Part shown: in pieces, positions 27,487 to 37,143 of the stretch
How positions within the stretch are numbered: position 1 is the stretch's first letter
How the letters are laid out: every line of letters begins with the position of its first letter
Assembly: GCF_001027925.1 (NCBI RefSeq)
Contig: NZ_LECT01000023.1
Coordinates: 96,481 to 160,480 of the forward strand
Reading direction: 5' to 3'
From: Rhodopirellula islandica
GTDB taxonomy: Bacteria; Planctomycetota; Planctomycetia; Pirellulales; Pirellulaceae
Length of the DNA: 64,000 bases
Notes under the pieces: model-generated
The model's input: the letters and a program-made list of their open reading frames with translations, nothing else
Told to the model about the DNA's origin: nothing
Database searches by the model: none
Translations under genes and position numbers: made by a program

Positions 27487-27927
27487 ATGAGCTTTGTTTT
27501 AGACCTATTCGCGATCGCCCTTGGTGGCTCCATCGGGGCCGTTCTTCGCTACCTGATCGCATTGACGGTGGTTTCTGCCCCGTTAGGCGGATGGTTGACG
27601 ATGCATGGCAGTGTCGGCACGACGCTTGCAAACTTGCTCGGGTGTTTCGCCTTGGGGGGGCTGTATCAATTTTCTCAGGCGTTGGTGGCCTCCGATTGGG
27701 TCGCGACGGGTTGGGCGGCGTCTCTGGCGCAGCCTCGCACGCTCTTGGCCGTTCGGATCGGTGTTTTGGGGAGTTTAACCACCTTCAGCACCCTGATCGG
27801 CGAAACCGCTGTGTTTGCCTCGCAGGGACGTATTTTGGCCAGTTCCCTGCTTTTAGGGATCAATGTCATCGCTGGCTGGTGTCTTTTTTGGGCCGCGGTG
27901 TCGGTCGTTCGGAACTGGACCTCATGA
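27487..27927 (+). CDS. crcB: CrcB/Fluc family fluoride channel
   Basis: From ATG 27487 the 146-residue product has four hydrophobic helices and the family motifs GGSIGAVLRYLI, TTLANLLGCFALGG (the conserved Asn of the pore) and GVLGSLTTFSTLIGE (the TTFST Phe/Thr track). These proteins form dual-topology dimers that export fluoride. The length is slightly above the typical 125-130. It is divergent from ilvB and overlaps the following BNR-repeat gene by ATGA. I saw no fluoride riboswitch upstream. Confidence 0.92.
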   Translation: MSFVLDLFAIALGGSIGAVLRYLIALTVVSAPLGGWLTMHGSVGTTLANLLGCFALGGLYQFSQALVASDWVATGWAASLAQPRTLLAVRIGVLGSLTTFSTLIGETAVFASQGRILASSLLLGINVIAGWCLFWAAVSVVRNWTS

Positions 27928-30860
27928 TCGCTTCGGTTGTTTCACTTCCCATTGGCAATTGGGTTCTGCGGTTGTTGCCCCTCCTGGCGGCGCTGCTGGC
28001 CGGCTGGATGGCTGCTCCTGCCAGCGGCCAAACCATGCCTGGTTTTTACAATGCGTTCGGCAAGACCGGCACGACGCGTAGTCGCCACGTGGCCTCGACG
28101 TCGGAAACGTTTGATTTGCCTGCCACCTACGTTTCGGCTTCGCAATTTGCTGATGACGCCTCGCTGCACGCGGTTTCAGTCTCGCCTGATGGCAAGGTTT
28201 TGGTTGCCGTGGGTGATTGGGGCGTGGTCGTTCGGAGTGACGATGCAGGCCAAACCTGGCGAAACTTTGCCTCGGGAGTCGACTTGGCTCTGTGTGATGT
28301 TCGGTTTTTGAATGAATCTCGCGTGGTCGCGGTCGGCGGTGGCTACGAGCCTGTCACGGGACTGAGTCGCGGGGTGGCGATTGCCAGCGACGATGCTGGG
28401 CGGACTTGGCACCGAGTCGACGCGATGGAAGCGACGAAGTTGCACCGCATGGCCGTTCGAAACAGTTTCGATGCCGAACCGCTGCCCGCTGGTTCCCTGG
28501 AGGCAATTGGGGACGACGCGGAAGCTTCGACCGGCAATCGTTTTCACTCCTTCGATGGCGGTTTGACTTGGTTGGAAGACACCGCTCAATCGCCCGAGTC
28601 ACGCAGCAAGTTGCGTGACTGGTTGCGTCAAGATGTGCTGGTGCAAGACAGCCAATCGGCTCGCCAGACCAAAGGCGAAGGGTGGCGAGTTCGCGTGGAT
28701 GCTCATGGGCTCATCGAGCGATCGACGGACGACGGACGAACTTGGAACCCTGTCCGCGGTGCCGGACGTGCGCCTGCGGTGATGTTTGTGGCGGCTTCGG
28801 AACAGACCGTGCCATGGGCGTTGATCGGTCGCGAAACATTGGAAATGAAACGACGTGTCGTCGTCGTGCTGGATTCTGCGAATCCCGCTAGCGCACAAAC
28901 CGTCGGCAGGCTGGGCCGGGTGCGGCACGCCGCCATGCGACTGGGAGTTGCCAAAGCGGTTTGGTGCAGCAGTCCAACATCGGATCGGCAGCCTTCCGTG
29001 GATTTGCTGCAGCAGCATCAGCCCGCGGTGGTGGTGCTGGACGCGAATTTGCCGGAGGCGACGCGAAAGGCTTGGGTCAGTGCGACGCTGGAGGATTCCA
29101 ACTTTCCATTGACTGCGTCATTGACACGCAAGCAGCCTCGGCGTGTTTACGCCAGCGAGTTGCTGGCTGGCGCCGTCGTCAGTTCATCCCGCAGCGTTGC
29201 CCTTCGCAGCGATGCGCTGTTGTCGGGGCGAGCCGTGTTGGCGGGCGATTTGGCATTGGATGCGATGATGGTGGTTGCCCCAGGAACGGCGGTGCCCGAG
29301 AGCGTGGTGGTTTCGCCCATGCCTGGAACCGCGACAGAGCTTCGGCGGGATCTGTCACTGACCGGCGGGTTGGTGCTGGCGGCTGGTCAACAGTTTGGCT
29401 CCGGTGTGACCGATCAAGCTTCACGGCGACGCTTGCAAATCGCGACCGCCAGGATGAGCCAGTTGTCGCGTTTGAAAGAGTTGCTCCACGACCCGGGACT
29501 CCGTTCCAAGGAACTGGCTGACACGCTGGAGGTCCTCTTGCCTCGGACGGCTTCGGAGGATCGGACGCGGATGCTGTGGTGGTTGTGGATTCAAACTCGG
29601 CACGCAGCGCAACTCGCCAGTTCAGAGGGGAATTGGCAGCACGCTCGATCCTTGACGACGTGCGAAGACATTTTGCTGCGGACGATCGTCGATGCCGCAC
29701 CCGTGGACTCCGTGCGGCGCTGGGCGGACTGCATGTTGCAAGCCCGGCAAGAAAGCTTTGAACGTTCGGTGGTCTCGATGTCACCGAGCCAGCCTGGTTG
29801 GCTGGCGTCGAAGGCCGGCGGTTCGCACCCCGGTTGGGGCGACAAAGGATCTGCTAACCGCGATGGCGGCACCCGGGCAGGGGACGGTTTCGGGAACGCG
29901 GGCGGTCAGCAGGACGCAGTGCAATCGGGAATGCATTGGCAAACGCAATCGTTGTCGCCCTTTGCGGTGAAGCCGGTGGCGTATGAATCGACTTCGTCTG
30001 CGATCAACTCGCGTTCGTCCGCTGGCGGAATGGCTCGCGCCGGTTCGCTGAATCCACTGGCATCTGGAGCACTGGAGAGTTCGTTGCCAACCTTGTCACC
30101 GATGAGCCAGCGAACCAATTGGGAATACCATCCCGTTGTGATGGCGGCTCGACGCATCTCGGGCGTGGGCGTGGAAGCGGGGGATGGTCCCTCGGAAGAA
30201 GAATCAACTGCTTCCTCGCGATCGCAAACCCGGAAATCCAACGCGTTGCCTCGCGTTGCCTCGCGACCAAGATTGGATTGCGAGTTGGACGATGCTTGCT
30301 GGACTGATCTGCGTTGGCAGCGCACCGACGATCTCATGTTCGCTTGCGTGACAGACCGGGAGTACTTGTACGTCGCGGTCGTTGACTCAGGGAACTCCGG
30401 TGGCACGGGGGCTGAGTCCGGTCGGCCCCAGGCATTGGAGTTGTGGATCGATGGCGATGGCGATTTGATGTCCTCATTTCGTTTCTGGTGTGACTCGCGA
30501 GGCAACCGTCACGCTTCGGTGGACGGGTCGGTGCGATGGCAACCGAACTGGTACGCCGCACTGAGTGGATGGAGCGAGAGCGAATCGAGCGACGAGGTTG
30601 CTTCCGAGTCGTCTTTCAGCCGAGGCCCGCGGGTGTTGGCGGAAATTGCGATCCCGTTGGTCGAGATTTTGCCACGTGCGGATTCTTGGTCGCGGTTTTC
30701 AGAACAATTTGGTGTCCGTGTGCGTTCGTCGCCGGCGGGGGATTCCGCGGATTCAACGCCAGGCCATTCGCCAATCGGCGACGCCGGGCGATTGGCCTCT
30801 GATTTTCAAGCGTTGCCCAATCCGCAACACTGGCGATTCTTTCCCATGCCTGGCGAGTGA
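27924..30860 (+). CDS. Large exported BNR-repeat protein with CBM9-like C-terminal domain
   Basis: From ATG 27924 the 978-residue product has a signal peptide (residues 1-33, ending near APASGQ). The N-terminal half shows BNR/sialidase-type and photosystem II assembly factor-like blades: VSVSPDGKVLVAVGDWG, VRSDDAGQTWRNFA, IASDDAGRTWHRVD, RFHSFDGGLTWLE and ERSTDDGRTWNPV. A middle region is Ser/Gly/Ala-rich and variable. The C-terminus (about 825-975) looks like a family 9 carbohydrate-binding or DOMON-like fold (CVTDREYLYVAVVDSG, ALELWIDGDGDLMSS). No catalytic residues could be assigned. The ATGA overlap with crcB suggests co-translation. Confidence 0.8.
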   Translation: MIASVVSLPIGNWVLRLLPLLAALLAGWMAAPASGQTMPGFYNAFGKTGTTRSRHVASTSETFDLPATYVSASQFADDASLHAVSVSPDGKVLVAVGDWGVVVRSDDAGQTWRNFASGVDLALCDVRFLNESRVVAVGGGYEPVTGLSRGVAIASDDAGRTWHRVDAMEATKLHRMAVRNSFDAEPLPAGSLEAIGDDAEASTGNRFHSFDGGLTWLEDTAQSPESRSKLRDWLRQDVLVQDSQSARQTKGEGWRVRVDAHGLIERSTDDGRTWNPVRGAGRAPAVMFVAASEQTVPWALIGRETLEMKRRVVVVLDSANPASAQTVGRLGRVRHAAMRLGVAKAVWCSSPTSDRQPSVDLLQQHQPAVVVLDANLPEATRKAWVSATLEDSNFPLTASLTRKQPRRVYASELLAGAVVSSSRSVALRSDALLSGRAVLAGDLALDAMMVVAPGTAVPESVVVSPMPGTATELRRDLSLTGGLVLAAGQQFGSGVTDQASRRRLQIATARMSQLSRLKELLHDPGLRSKELADTLEVLLPRTASEDRTRMLWWLWIQTRHAAQLASSEGNWQHARSLTTCEDILLRTIVDAAPVDSVRRWADCMLQARQESFERSVVSMSPSQPGWLASKAGGSHPGWGDKGSANRDGGTRAGDGFGNAGGQQDAVQSGMHWQTQSLSPFAVKPVAYESTSSAINSRSSAGGMARAGSLNPLASGALESSLPTLSPMSQRTNWEYHPVVMAARRISGVGVEAGDGPSEEESTASSRSQTRKSNALPRVASRPRLDCELDDACWTDLRWQRTDDLMFACVTDREYLYVAVVDSGNSGGTGAESGRPQALELWIDGDGDLMSSFRFWCDSRGNRHASVDGSVRWQPNWYAALSGWSESESSDEVASESSFSRGPRVLAEIAIPLVEILPRADSWSRFSEQFGVRVRSSPAGDSADSTPGHSPIGDAGRLASDFQALPNPQHWRFFPMPGE

Positions 30861-30900
30861 TCGATTCTGGTGAGTCGCGGCATGCGAACGCCCTGATCCT

Positions 30901-31977
30901 TTGAGTTCGGTTTTGTCTGACACTGCCCCTGAAACTGATTCCGCCGACGAACCCATTCGGTCGTACACCCGGCCGCCCGAGCAGCCCTTGTTCGATCGCG
31001 TTCGGACGTGGACGGACGTCATGCCTTGGCTGCGATTGGTTCGCGTGGCCAGGTTGGCTGGCGCGCCGGTTTGGTTGGTCGTCGTCGCGACCGTGGATTT
31101 GATCTGGCGGATTGGGCTGGAACGAATGATTGGTCGTTCGGCCGGTGGATCTCTGGCGGCGGACGGATGGCAAACGTCCACGACCCTAGGAGATTTGATT
31201 TGGACTGGACCTTGGGTTCGTCCGGTCCCAGCCCCGTGGATGGATGGCGTGCCGTTGTTCATGCTCCACTGGGCGGCAGTGCTGTGGACGTTTGTTTGGT
31301 GGACACCCGTCGCGATGGTGTTGTTGCGATTGGGGATTCTGCTGACCGCCGGGCGTGATTTGCCAGGGTTTGTGGAGACCTGGAAGATCATTGGCACACG
31401 CTGGAAGTCGGCCCTGTTGATCAGCGTGTTGCCGGCCGTGTGTGCTTTGCCGCTGGTGTTGTTTCTGGTGTTGGCTGATGGTTTGGCAACCGGCGAGCAA
31501 CCTCATCTGGTCTGGAGTTTCTTGCTCGCACCACTGGCGATTCCCGCCGCCTTGATTGTCGGGTTGTTGATGGCGGGGGCAAAGGCGGCGATTCCCTTCG
31601 GGTTGGCGGCACTGGTCAGCCAAGAGAAGGTGGATGCGATGGATTGCCTGAGCCGAGGCTACGAGGTCACGTTCCGCCGTTTGCCTCAGTTCGTTCTGTT
31701 GTTGGTGCCAGCGGGTGTGGTGCTGGCGATCGTGGTGGGTGGCTGGCAGTTGGTCGGTTTGACCGCGATCTCCACGATGCGGAATCCGGTTTGGACCGCA
31801 CTCCTTTCGCGTTTCCCAATCATCGTTGGAATCACCGTCGGCTGGGCGATGGTCGGCGGCGTGTACTTGCTGCTCCGCCAGTCCGCTGGCGGGCAAGAAG
31901 TGGAGGACGTCTGGGACGGCCCGAAAGCGAAGCCATTGAAGATCCCATCCGTCAAACGCGACGCAAAGCCAGAGTAG
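30901..31977 (+). CDS. Multi-pass membrane protein of unknown function
   Basis: The 358-residue product probably starts at TTG 30901; an in-frame ATG 40 codons downstream (MPWLRLVRVARL) is an alternative. I count about six hydrophobic helices (for example GAPVWLVVVATVDLIWRI, LLISVLPAVCALPLVLFLVL and FVLLLVPAGVVLAIVVGGW). A mostly soluble N-terminus precedes. I recognise no enzymatic motif; it may belong to the conserved but uncharacterised planctomycete membrane proteins. It follows the BNR gene after 40 nt. The stop codon TAG is the TAG of the first copy of the 167-bp repeat (GAGTAGAAC). Confidence 0.65.
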   Translation: MSSVLSDTAPETDSADEPIRSYTRPPEQPLFDRVRTWTDVMPWLRLVRVARLAGAPVWLVVVATVDLIWRIGLERMIGRSAGGSLAADGWQTSTTLGDLIWTGPWVRPVPAPWMDGVPLFMLHWAAVLWTFVWWTPVAMVLLRLGILLTAGRDLPGFVETWKIIGTRWKSALLISVLPAVCALPLVLFLVLADGLATGEQPHLVWSFLLAPLAIPAALIVGLLMAGAKAAIPFGLAALVSQEKVDAMDCLSRGYEVTFRRLPQFVLLLVPAGVVLAIVVGGWQLVGLTAISTMRNPVWTALLSRFPIIVGITVGWAMVGGVYLLLRQSAGGQEVEDVWDGPKAKPLKIPSVKRDAKPE

Positions 31978-33257
31978 AACAGTTGTCCCCCACTGTTTGC
32001 GTGCTGGCGTGGAATCGTTGAGCGGCCGGGCGCGATCGCGGGTGAAGCTTGACGCAGAGGCGGTGAGTCGCGGAGACGCAGAGGAGTTGGTTGTCTCGGA
32101 TGCTAGCTCGCTTCGGACCCAGCCTTTTGCCTGAGTCAGAGTAGAACAGTTGTCCTCAACTGTTTGCGTGCTGGCGTGGAATCGTCGAGCCGTCTGACGC
32201 GAGCGCGGGTGAAGCTTGACGCAGAGGCGGTGAGTCGCAGAGACGCAGAGGAGTTGGTTGTCTCGGATGCCAGCTCGGTTCGGACCCAGGTTTTTGCTTG
32301 AGTCAGAGTCGAACAGTTGTCCCCAACTGTTTGCGTGCTGGTGCGGAATCGTCGAGCTGTCTGGCGCGATCGTGGGCGAAGCTTGACGCAGAGGCGGTGA
32401 GTCGCGGAGACGCAGAGGAGTTGGTTGTCTCGGATGCCAGCTCGGTTCGGACTCAGATTTTTGCTTGAGTCAGAGTAGAACAGTTGTCCCCAACTGTTTG
32501 CGTGCTGGTGTGGAATCGTTGAGCTGCCTGACGCGAGCGCGGGTGAAGCTTGACGCAGAGGCGGTGGGTCGCGGAGACGCAGAGGAGTTGGTTGTCTCGG
32601 ATGCTAGCTCGGTTCGGACCCAGCCTTTTGCCTGAGTCAGAGTCGAACAGTTGTCCCCAACTGTTTGCGTGCTGGCGTGGAATCGTCGAGCCGTCTGACG
32701 CGATCGCGGGCGAAGCTTGACGCAGAGGCGGTGGGTCGCGGAGACGCAGAGGAGTTGGTTGTCTCGGATGCTAGCTCGCTTCGGACCCAGCCTTTTGCTT
32801 GAGTCAGAGTAGAACAGTTGTCCCCAACTGTTTGCGTGCTGGTGCGGAATCGTCGAGCCGTCTGGCGCGATCGCGGGCGAAGCTTGACGCAGAGGCGGTG
32901 GGTCGCGGAGACGCAGAGGAGTTGGTTGTCTCGGATGCCAGCTCGCTTCGGACCCAGCCTTTTGCCTGAGTCAGAGTCGAACAGTTGTCCCCCACTGTTT
33001 GCGTGCTGGTGTGGAATCGTCGAGCTGTCTGACGCGATCGCGGGTGAAGCTTGACGCAGAGGCGGTGAGTCGCGGAGACGCAGAGGAGTTGTTTGTCTCG
33101 GATGCCAGCTCGGTTCGGACCCAGGTTTTTGCTTGAGTCAGAGTAGAACAGTTGTCCTCAACTGTTTGCGTGCTGGCGTGGAATCGTCGAGCCGTCTAGC
33201 GCGATCGCGGGTGAAGCTTGACGCAGAGGCGGTGAGTCGCGGGGACGCAGAGGAGTT
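31972..33257. repeat. Tandem array of 167-bp repeat, seven full and one partial copies
   Basis: Copies begin at 31972, 32139, 32306, 32473, 32640, 32807, 32974 and 33141, always exactly 167 bp apart; the last ends at about 33257. Each begins GAG TAG/TCG followed by AACAGTTG-TCCC-CAACTGTT, a hairpin, then GCGTGCTGG, a variable middle and the purine-rich GACGCAGAGGCGGTG and GACGCAGAGGAGTTG. Copies differ by substitutions only; there are no indels. 167 is not a multiple of 3 and there is no conserved reading frame. The GAGTAG/GAGTCG head alternates through copies 2-8. Confidence 0.95.
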
Positions 33258-33399
33258 TGCTGCACGGCCTCACAGGTTACGATCTCGCCGCAACCTGTAG
33301 CTTGCTGGGGCCCCCAGCAAGCCGAGCGCGAACCCGCAGCCCAGCAGTCTCCCGCCAAGCAGAGCATGAACTCACGGTGGGGACCACCGTGCTACAGGT
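33258..33399. other. Palindrome-rich gap after the array
   Basis: The sequence 33300-33322 is a perfect palindrome around GCTTGCTGGGG and CCCCAGCAAGC. CACGGTGG-ggacc-ACCGTG follows at about 33374-33392. These could form the terminator of the STN gene's minus-strand transcript or belong to a repeat. No gene. Confidence 0.6.
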
Positions 33400-34791
33400 T
33401 CAGAACATGCCGCCGGTTTGTTGTGGCGTGTTAGGAGCATTCTGGCTGCTGCCGTTTGTGTTTCCGCCTCCCTCAGCGGCCTGAAGGCATGTCCCACAGA
33501 AATAGCCCGAATCAATAGCGCCAAAAGAATCTTGGAATGGCACGGACTTGGTTGGCACATCCTCGCCAACCGTTCCGGCTCGGAGGGCATCGAAGAGGGC
33601 TTCGATTTTCAAGTGAGTTGCGAACGTGGTCGAAATCAGGATGCCTGGCCGATTGGATCCGCCGGTTGGCAAGGGTGCCATGGTGCCCATTCCACCGAGC
33701 GTTTCCCAGCTCTCTGGGTCGATGGAAGTTTGAATCAATTGCATGGCTTCGGAAATCGATTTGGTCAGCCCGGTCGCCTCCAGATAGTGAATTCGATGGA
33801 GAGGACGTTCCTCGGCAGCCGTGACCGTCGTCACGACCCACACGTTGTCCTCGAATTGGAAGGTCATATTCTGATCGCGAAGCATTCGATTCATGACCGA
33901 ACGGAAGCTTGTTTCCTTGGCATGAATATTCACTGGGATGTCGGCTGACAGGCCTTCGCCTTCCATCGCGAAAACGTCAAGCACGATGCGGTGATGAAGC
34001 TGTTCTTGCAGAGACGCGACCGCCTCGTCCAAGGGCATGTCGTCGGACTCAATCGAGACCGTTTGGTTCAGGTCGGATTCCATCGTCTCAACGGTCTTGG
34101 CAGAGATCCCCGCCCAGCGATCTGTTGCGATGCCAGCCCGAGCCAGTTTCGTGAAATCAGCGGTGATCACCAGGCCGTCCGAGGTCAGCTTGGCGGCCAG
34201 GTTCAGTGGAGCCAGAGCTCGCTTCAAAGCAACCTGCAACGGGATCTCCGCCGCTCGCACTTGGACGACCGCGGCGGACGGGTCGACTTTCGCGATTCGC
34301 ATCGCGGCTTGGTCGAGTGTGCAGGGGACACCCAGTTCTTCTTGGATCAATCGAGGCAATTCGCTGAGTTTGCGTTCGGTGTCGATTTGCACTCGCTGAT
34401 GGAATTGATGCTGAAGGAACATTGCCCACTCCCGAGCTTTCTGTTCGTGGGACGGGGGGCCTTGGGGCGGGGCGTGTTGTTGGGACGGGCCGCGGTACTG
34501 AGGTGGGCTCGAGTACTGAGGTGAGCGCGGAGGTTGAGATGGGGGGGACTGTTGAGCGTTATCCCGTGGCGAAGCGTAGGCCCGTGGGGGCTGATTGGGG
34601 ACCGGTTGATGGGGCGAATCAGGGTACTCAGGGGTGGGGGCTTGGTAGCGGGGCGAAGTTTGGGCGCGGTTGGGGCCTTCGAATTGGGGGCCCTGAAACG
34701 CCGGTGGTTGCGCGTTCGTGATTCCGAACTGGCAAGTCACCAGGGCAGCCACGAGCGTGCCGACTGCCTTCATCCTGTTTCGCTGTTTCAT
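33400..34791 (-). CDS. Exported STN-domain (secretin/TonB short N-terminal) protein
   Basis: From ATG 34791 the 463-residue product begins MKQRNRMKAVGTLVAALVTC, a signal peptide ending near TNAQP. A long Pro/Gln-rich region (to about residue 130, PPQYRGPSQQHAPPQGPP) precedes two STN-like repeats: AAEIPLQVALKRALAPLNLA, then SIESDDMPLDEAVASLQEQL and ETSFRSVMNRMLRDQNMTF with WVVTTVTAAEE. STN domains sit at the N-terminus of secretins and TonB receptors, but no outer-membrane beta-barrel domain follows, so this is a stand-alone exported protein. The C-terminus carries CGTC and ends in a Gln/Asn-rich tail. Role unknown. Confidence 0.75.
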   Translation of the reverse strand: MKQRNRMKAVGTLVAALVTCQFGITNAQPPAFQGPQFEGPNRAQTSPRYQAPTPEYPDSPHQPVPNQPPRAYASPRDNAQQSPPSQPPRSPQYSSPPQYRGPSQQHAPPQGPPSHEQKAREWAMFLQHQFHQRVQIDTERKLSELPRLIQEELGVPCTLDQAAMRIAKVDPSAAVVQVRAAEIPLQVALKRALAPLNLAAKLTSDGLVITADFTKLARAGIATDRWAGISAKTVETMESDLNQTVSIESDDMPLDEAVASLQEQLHHRIVLDVFAMEGEGLSADIPVNIHAKETSFRSVMNRMLRDQNMTFQFEDNVWVVTTVTAAEERPLHRIHYLEATGLTKSISEAMQLIQTSIDPESWETLGGMGTMAPLPTGGSNRPGILISTTFATHLKIEALFDALRAGTVGEDVPTKSVPFQDSFGAIDSGYFCGTCLQAAEGGGNTNGSSQNAPNTPQQTGGMF

Positions 34792-34969
34792 CGTCTTCCA
34801 CCTGCAAATTGGGGCCGGTTTCGTCCAGAGATGCCAGAGTTTATCAGGCACAATCGGGGGGTGGGGCGATTTGGTGGTCTGTTTCACCCCGGGGCTTTCG
34901 TGGTTCGGGCCCCGCCGGTACGCTTTCGGGGTCTGAAATTTTGCTCCTCCAACCATCTCGCGCGTGCCG

Positions 34970-37015
34970 ATGACTGCCACCACCACTGACATTCAAACCC
35001 TCGCCATCGACACCATCCGCTGCCTCAGCATGGATGCCGTTCAAACCGCCAACAGTGGTCACCCTGGCACGCCGATGGCGTTGGCCCCCATCGCGTACCA
35101 ACTGTTCCAAAACACGATGAATTACGACCCTGCCAAGCCTCACTGGCCGGGCCGGGATCGATTCGTGTTGTCGTGTGGTCACGCCAGCATGCTGCTCTAC
35201 AGCACGCTGCATCTGATCGGCGTTGAAGCGACCGACCGTTACGGCAAACCCACCGGTGGCGAATCGATCTCGTTGGAAGACATCAAGAATTTCCGCCAAA
35301 TCGGCAGCGTTTGTGCCGGTCACCCCGAATTCGCCGAAGCCGCCGGCATCGAAACCACGACCGGACCGCTCGGTGCCGGCGTCAGCAACAGCGTCGGAAT
35401 GGCAATGGCCGAAAAGTGGTTGGCTGCCAACTACAACACCGACGATTTGACCCTGTTCAACTACAACACCTACGCCATCTGCAGCGACGGCGACTTGATG
35501 GAAGGCATCGCGACCGAAGCCGCTTCCATTGCCGGTCACTTGAAACTCGACAACCTGTGCTGGTTGTACGACGACAACAACATCACCATTGAAGGTGACA
35601 CCGAACTTGCCTTCAGCGAAGACATGGGCAAGAAGTTCGAAGGCCTCGGATGGAACGTCCTGCAAGTGGACGACGCCAACGATGTGGACGCGCTGGGCAA
35701 AGCGATCGCGAAATTCCAAGCCTGCGGCGACAAGCCCACGTTGATCGTGGTGAAGTCGATCATCGGCTACGGTGCACCCAACAAGCAAAACACGCACGGC
35801 GCTCACGGTGCCCCTCTGGGTTGGGACGAAGTCGCCCTGGCCAAGAAGTCCTACGGTTTGCCCGAAGACGAGAAATTCTACATCCCTGCAGGTGTCAAAG
35901 AGCACTTCAGCGAAGGCGTTGGCAAACGTGGTGCAACTGCATCGAGCCAGTGGGAAGACGTTTGGACCAAGTACGAAGCGGCTGAGCCAGCCAAGGCAGC
36001 CGAACTGAAAGCCATGTTCGCTGGCGAATTGCCGGAAGGTTGGGACAAAGACATTCCTGTCTTCGAAGCGGACGCCAAAGGCGACGCGACTCGTAACAGC
36101 AGCGGCAAAGTCCTCAACGCGATCGCCAAGAACGTTCCCTTCATGATCGGCGGAAGTGCTGACTTGGCACCGTCGAACAAATCGGACTTGAAGTTCGAAG
36201 GTGCCGGCGAATTCTTGCCGCGTCAATACAAGGGCCGCAACCTGCACTTCGGGATTCGCGAGCACGCGATGTCCGGAATCGCCAACGGTTTGTGCTTGTC
36301 CGGTTTGCGTGGATACGCCGCGACGTTCTTCGTCTTCACCGATTACATGCGTGGTGGAATGCGGTTGTCCAGCATCATGCATCAACCGACCATGTACATC
36401 CTGACGCACGATTCCATCGGCGTCGGCGAAGACGGACCGACTCACCAACCGGTCGAACACCTGACCGCTTGCCGTGCGATCCCCGGTTTGAACGTTTTCC
36501 GTCCGGGTGATTCCAACGAAGTCGCTGAATGCTATCGCACCGCGATGGGGATCAACGATCACCCCAGTGCGTTCGTTCTGTCGCGTCAAAACATGCCTAC
36601 CCTGGATCGCAGCAAGTACGCCGCGGCCTCCGGATGTGCTCGTGGTGGTTACATCTTGAGCGACTGCGAAGGCACGCCCGACGTGATCCTGATGGGCAGT
36701 GGCAGCGAACTTTACATGGCCGTTGACGCGGCTGAAACATTGACCGCTCAAGGCAAAAAGGTTCGCGTGGTCAGCATGCCTTGCATGGACATCTTCGCTC
36801 AGCAAGACGCCGCCTACATCAACGAAGTCTTGCCATCCGAAGTCACCAACCGCGTTGCGATCGAAGCTGGCATCCAAATGTGCTGGGACCGTTGGATTGG
36901 CTTGCAAGGCAAATTCGTCGGCATGCACTCCTTTGGTGCCAGTGGCCCATTCGATGCCGTTTACGAGCAGTTCGGCATCAATGCCGATGCGGTTGTCAAA
37001 GCGGCTCTTTCCTGA
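34970..37015 (+). CDS. tkt: Transketolase
   Basis: The 681-residue product has the transketolase motifs: ANSGHPGTPMALAPIAYQLF, SCGHASMLLYSTLHL, ThDP-binding ICSDGDLMEGIATEAASIAG, YDDNNITIEGDTELAF, and in the pyrimidine domain NLHFGIREHAMSGIANGL and DSIGVGEDGPTHQPVEHL. It moves two-carbon ketol units between sugar phosphates in the pentose phosphate pathway. ATG 34970 is preferred to the GTG at 34964 because the next residues match the usual N-terminus. It is divergent from the STN gene and precedes purA after 128 nt. Confidence 0.97.
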   Translation: MTATTTDIQTLAIDTIRCLSMDAVQTANSGHPGTPMALAPIAYQLFQNTMNYDPAKPHWPGRDRFVLSCGHASMLLYSTLHLIGVEATDRYGKPTGGESISLEDIKNFRQIGSVCAGHPEFAEAAGIETTTGPLGAGVSNSVGMAMAEKWLAANYNTDDLTLFNYNTYAICSDGDLMEGIATEAASIAGHLKLDNLCWLYDDNNITIEGDTELAFSEDMGKKFEGLGWNVLQVDDANDVDALGKAIAKFQACGDKPTLIVVKSIIGYGAPNKQNTHGAHGAPLGWDEVALAKKSYGLPEDEKFYIPAGVKEHFSEGVGKRGATASSQWEDVWTKYEAAEPAKAAELKAMFAGELPEGWDKDIPVFEADAKGDATRNSSGKVLNAIAKNVPFMIGGSADLAPSNKSDLKFEGAGEFLPRQYKGRNLHFGIREHAMSGIANGLCLSGLRGYAATFFVFTDYMRGGMRLSSIMHQPTMYILTHDSIGVGEDGPTHQPVEHLTACRAIPGLNVFRPGDSNEVAECYRTAMGINDHPSAFVLSRQNMPTLDRSKYAAASGCARGGYILSDCEGTPDVILMGSGSELYMAVDAAETLTAQGKKVRVVSMPCMDIFAQQDAAYINEVLPSEVTNRVAIEAGIQMCWDRWIGLQGKFVGMHSFGASGPFDAVYEQFGINADAVVKAALS

Positions 37016-37032
37016 GTCTCAACGTGTTTGCC

Positions 37033-37067
37033 GGTCACGGATTCGCTCGCATGTGAATCCGTTGACC
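37033..37067 (+). terminator. Possible hairpin terminator after tkt
   Basis: GGTCACGGATTC (37033-37044) pairs with GAATCCGTTGACC (37055-37067), with a small bulge. No T run follows, so termination is uncertain. A second palindrome, GTCAGCC-GTC-GGCTGAC, lies at 37094-37110 just upstream of purA. Confidence 0.4.
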
Positions 37068-37143
37068 GTTAACGAATGCGAGACTCATCTTGTGTCAGCC
37101 GTCGGCTGACTTCTTCCAACTTTGATCGAGAACGGAAGGCTGA

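Noticed and set aside
31972..33257. CRISPR array
   Set aside because: The repeated unit is 167 bp throughout with no unique spacers; this is a tandem repeat.
34844..36928. 694-codon open frame antisense to transketolase
   Set aside because: It lies wholly opposite a clear transketolase and codes for no recognisable protein; it is a by-product of codon bias.
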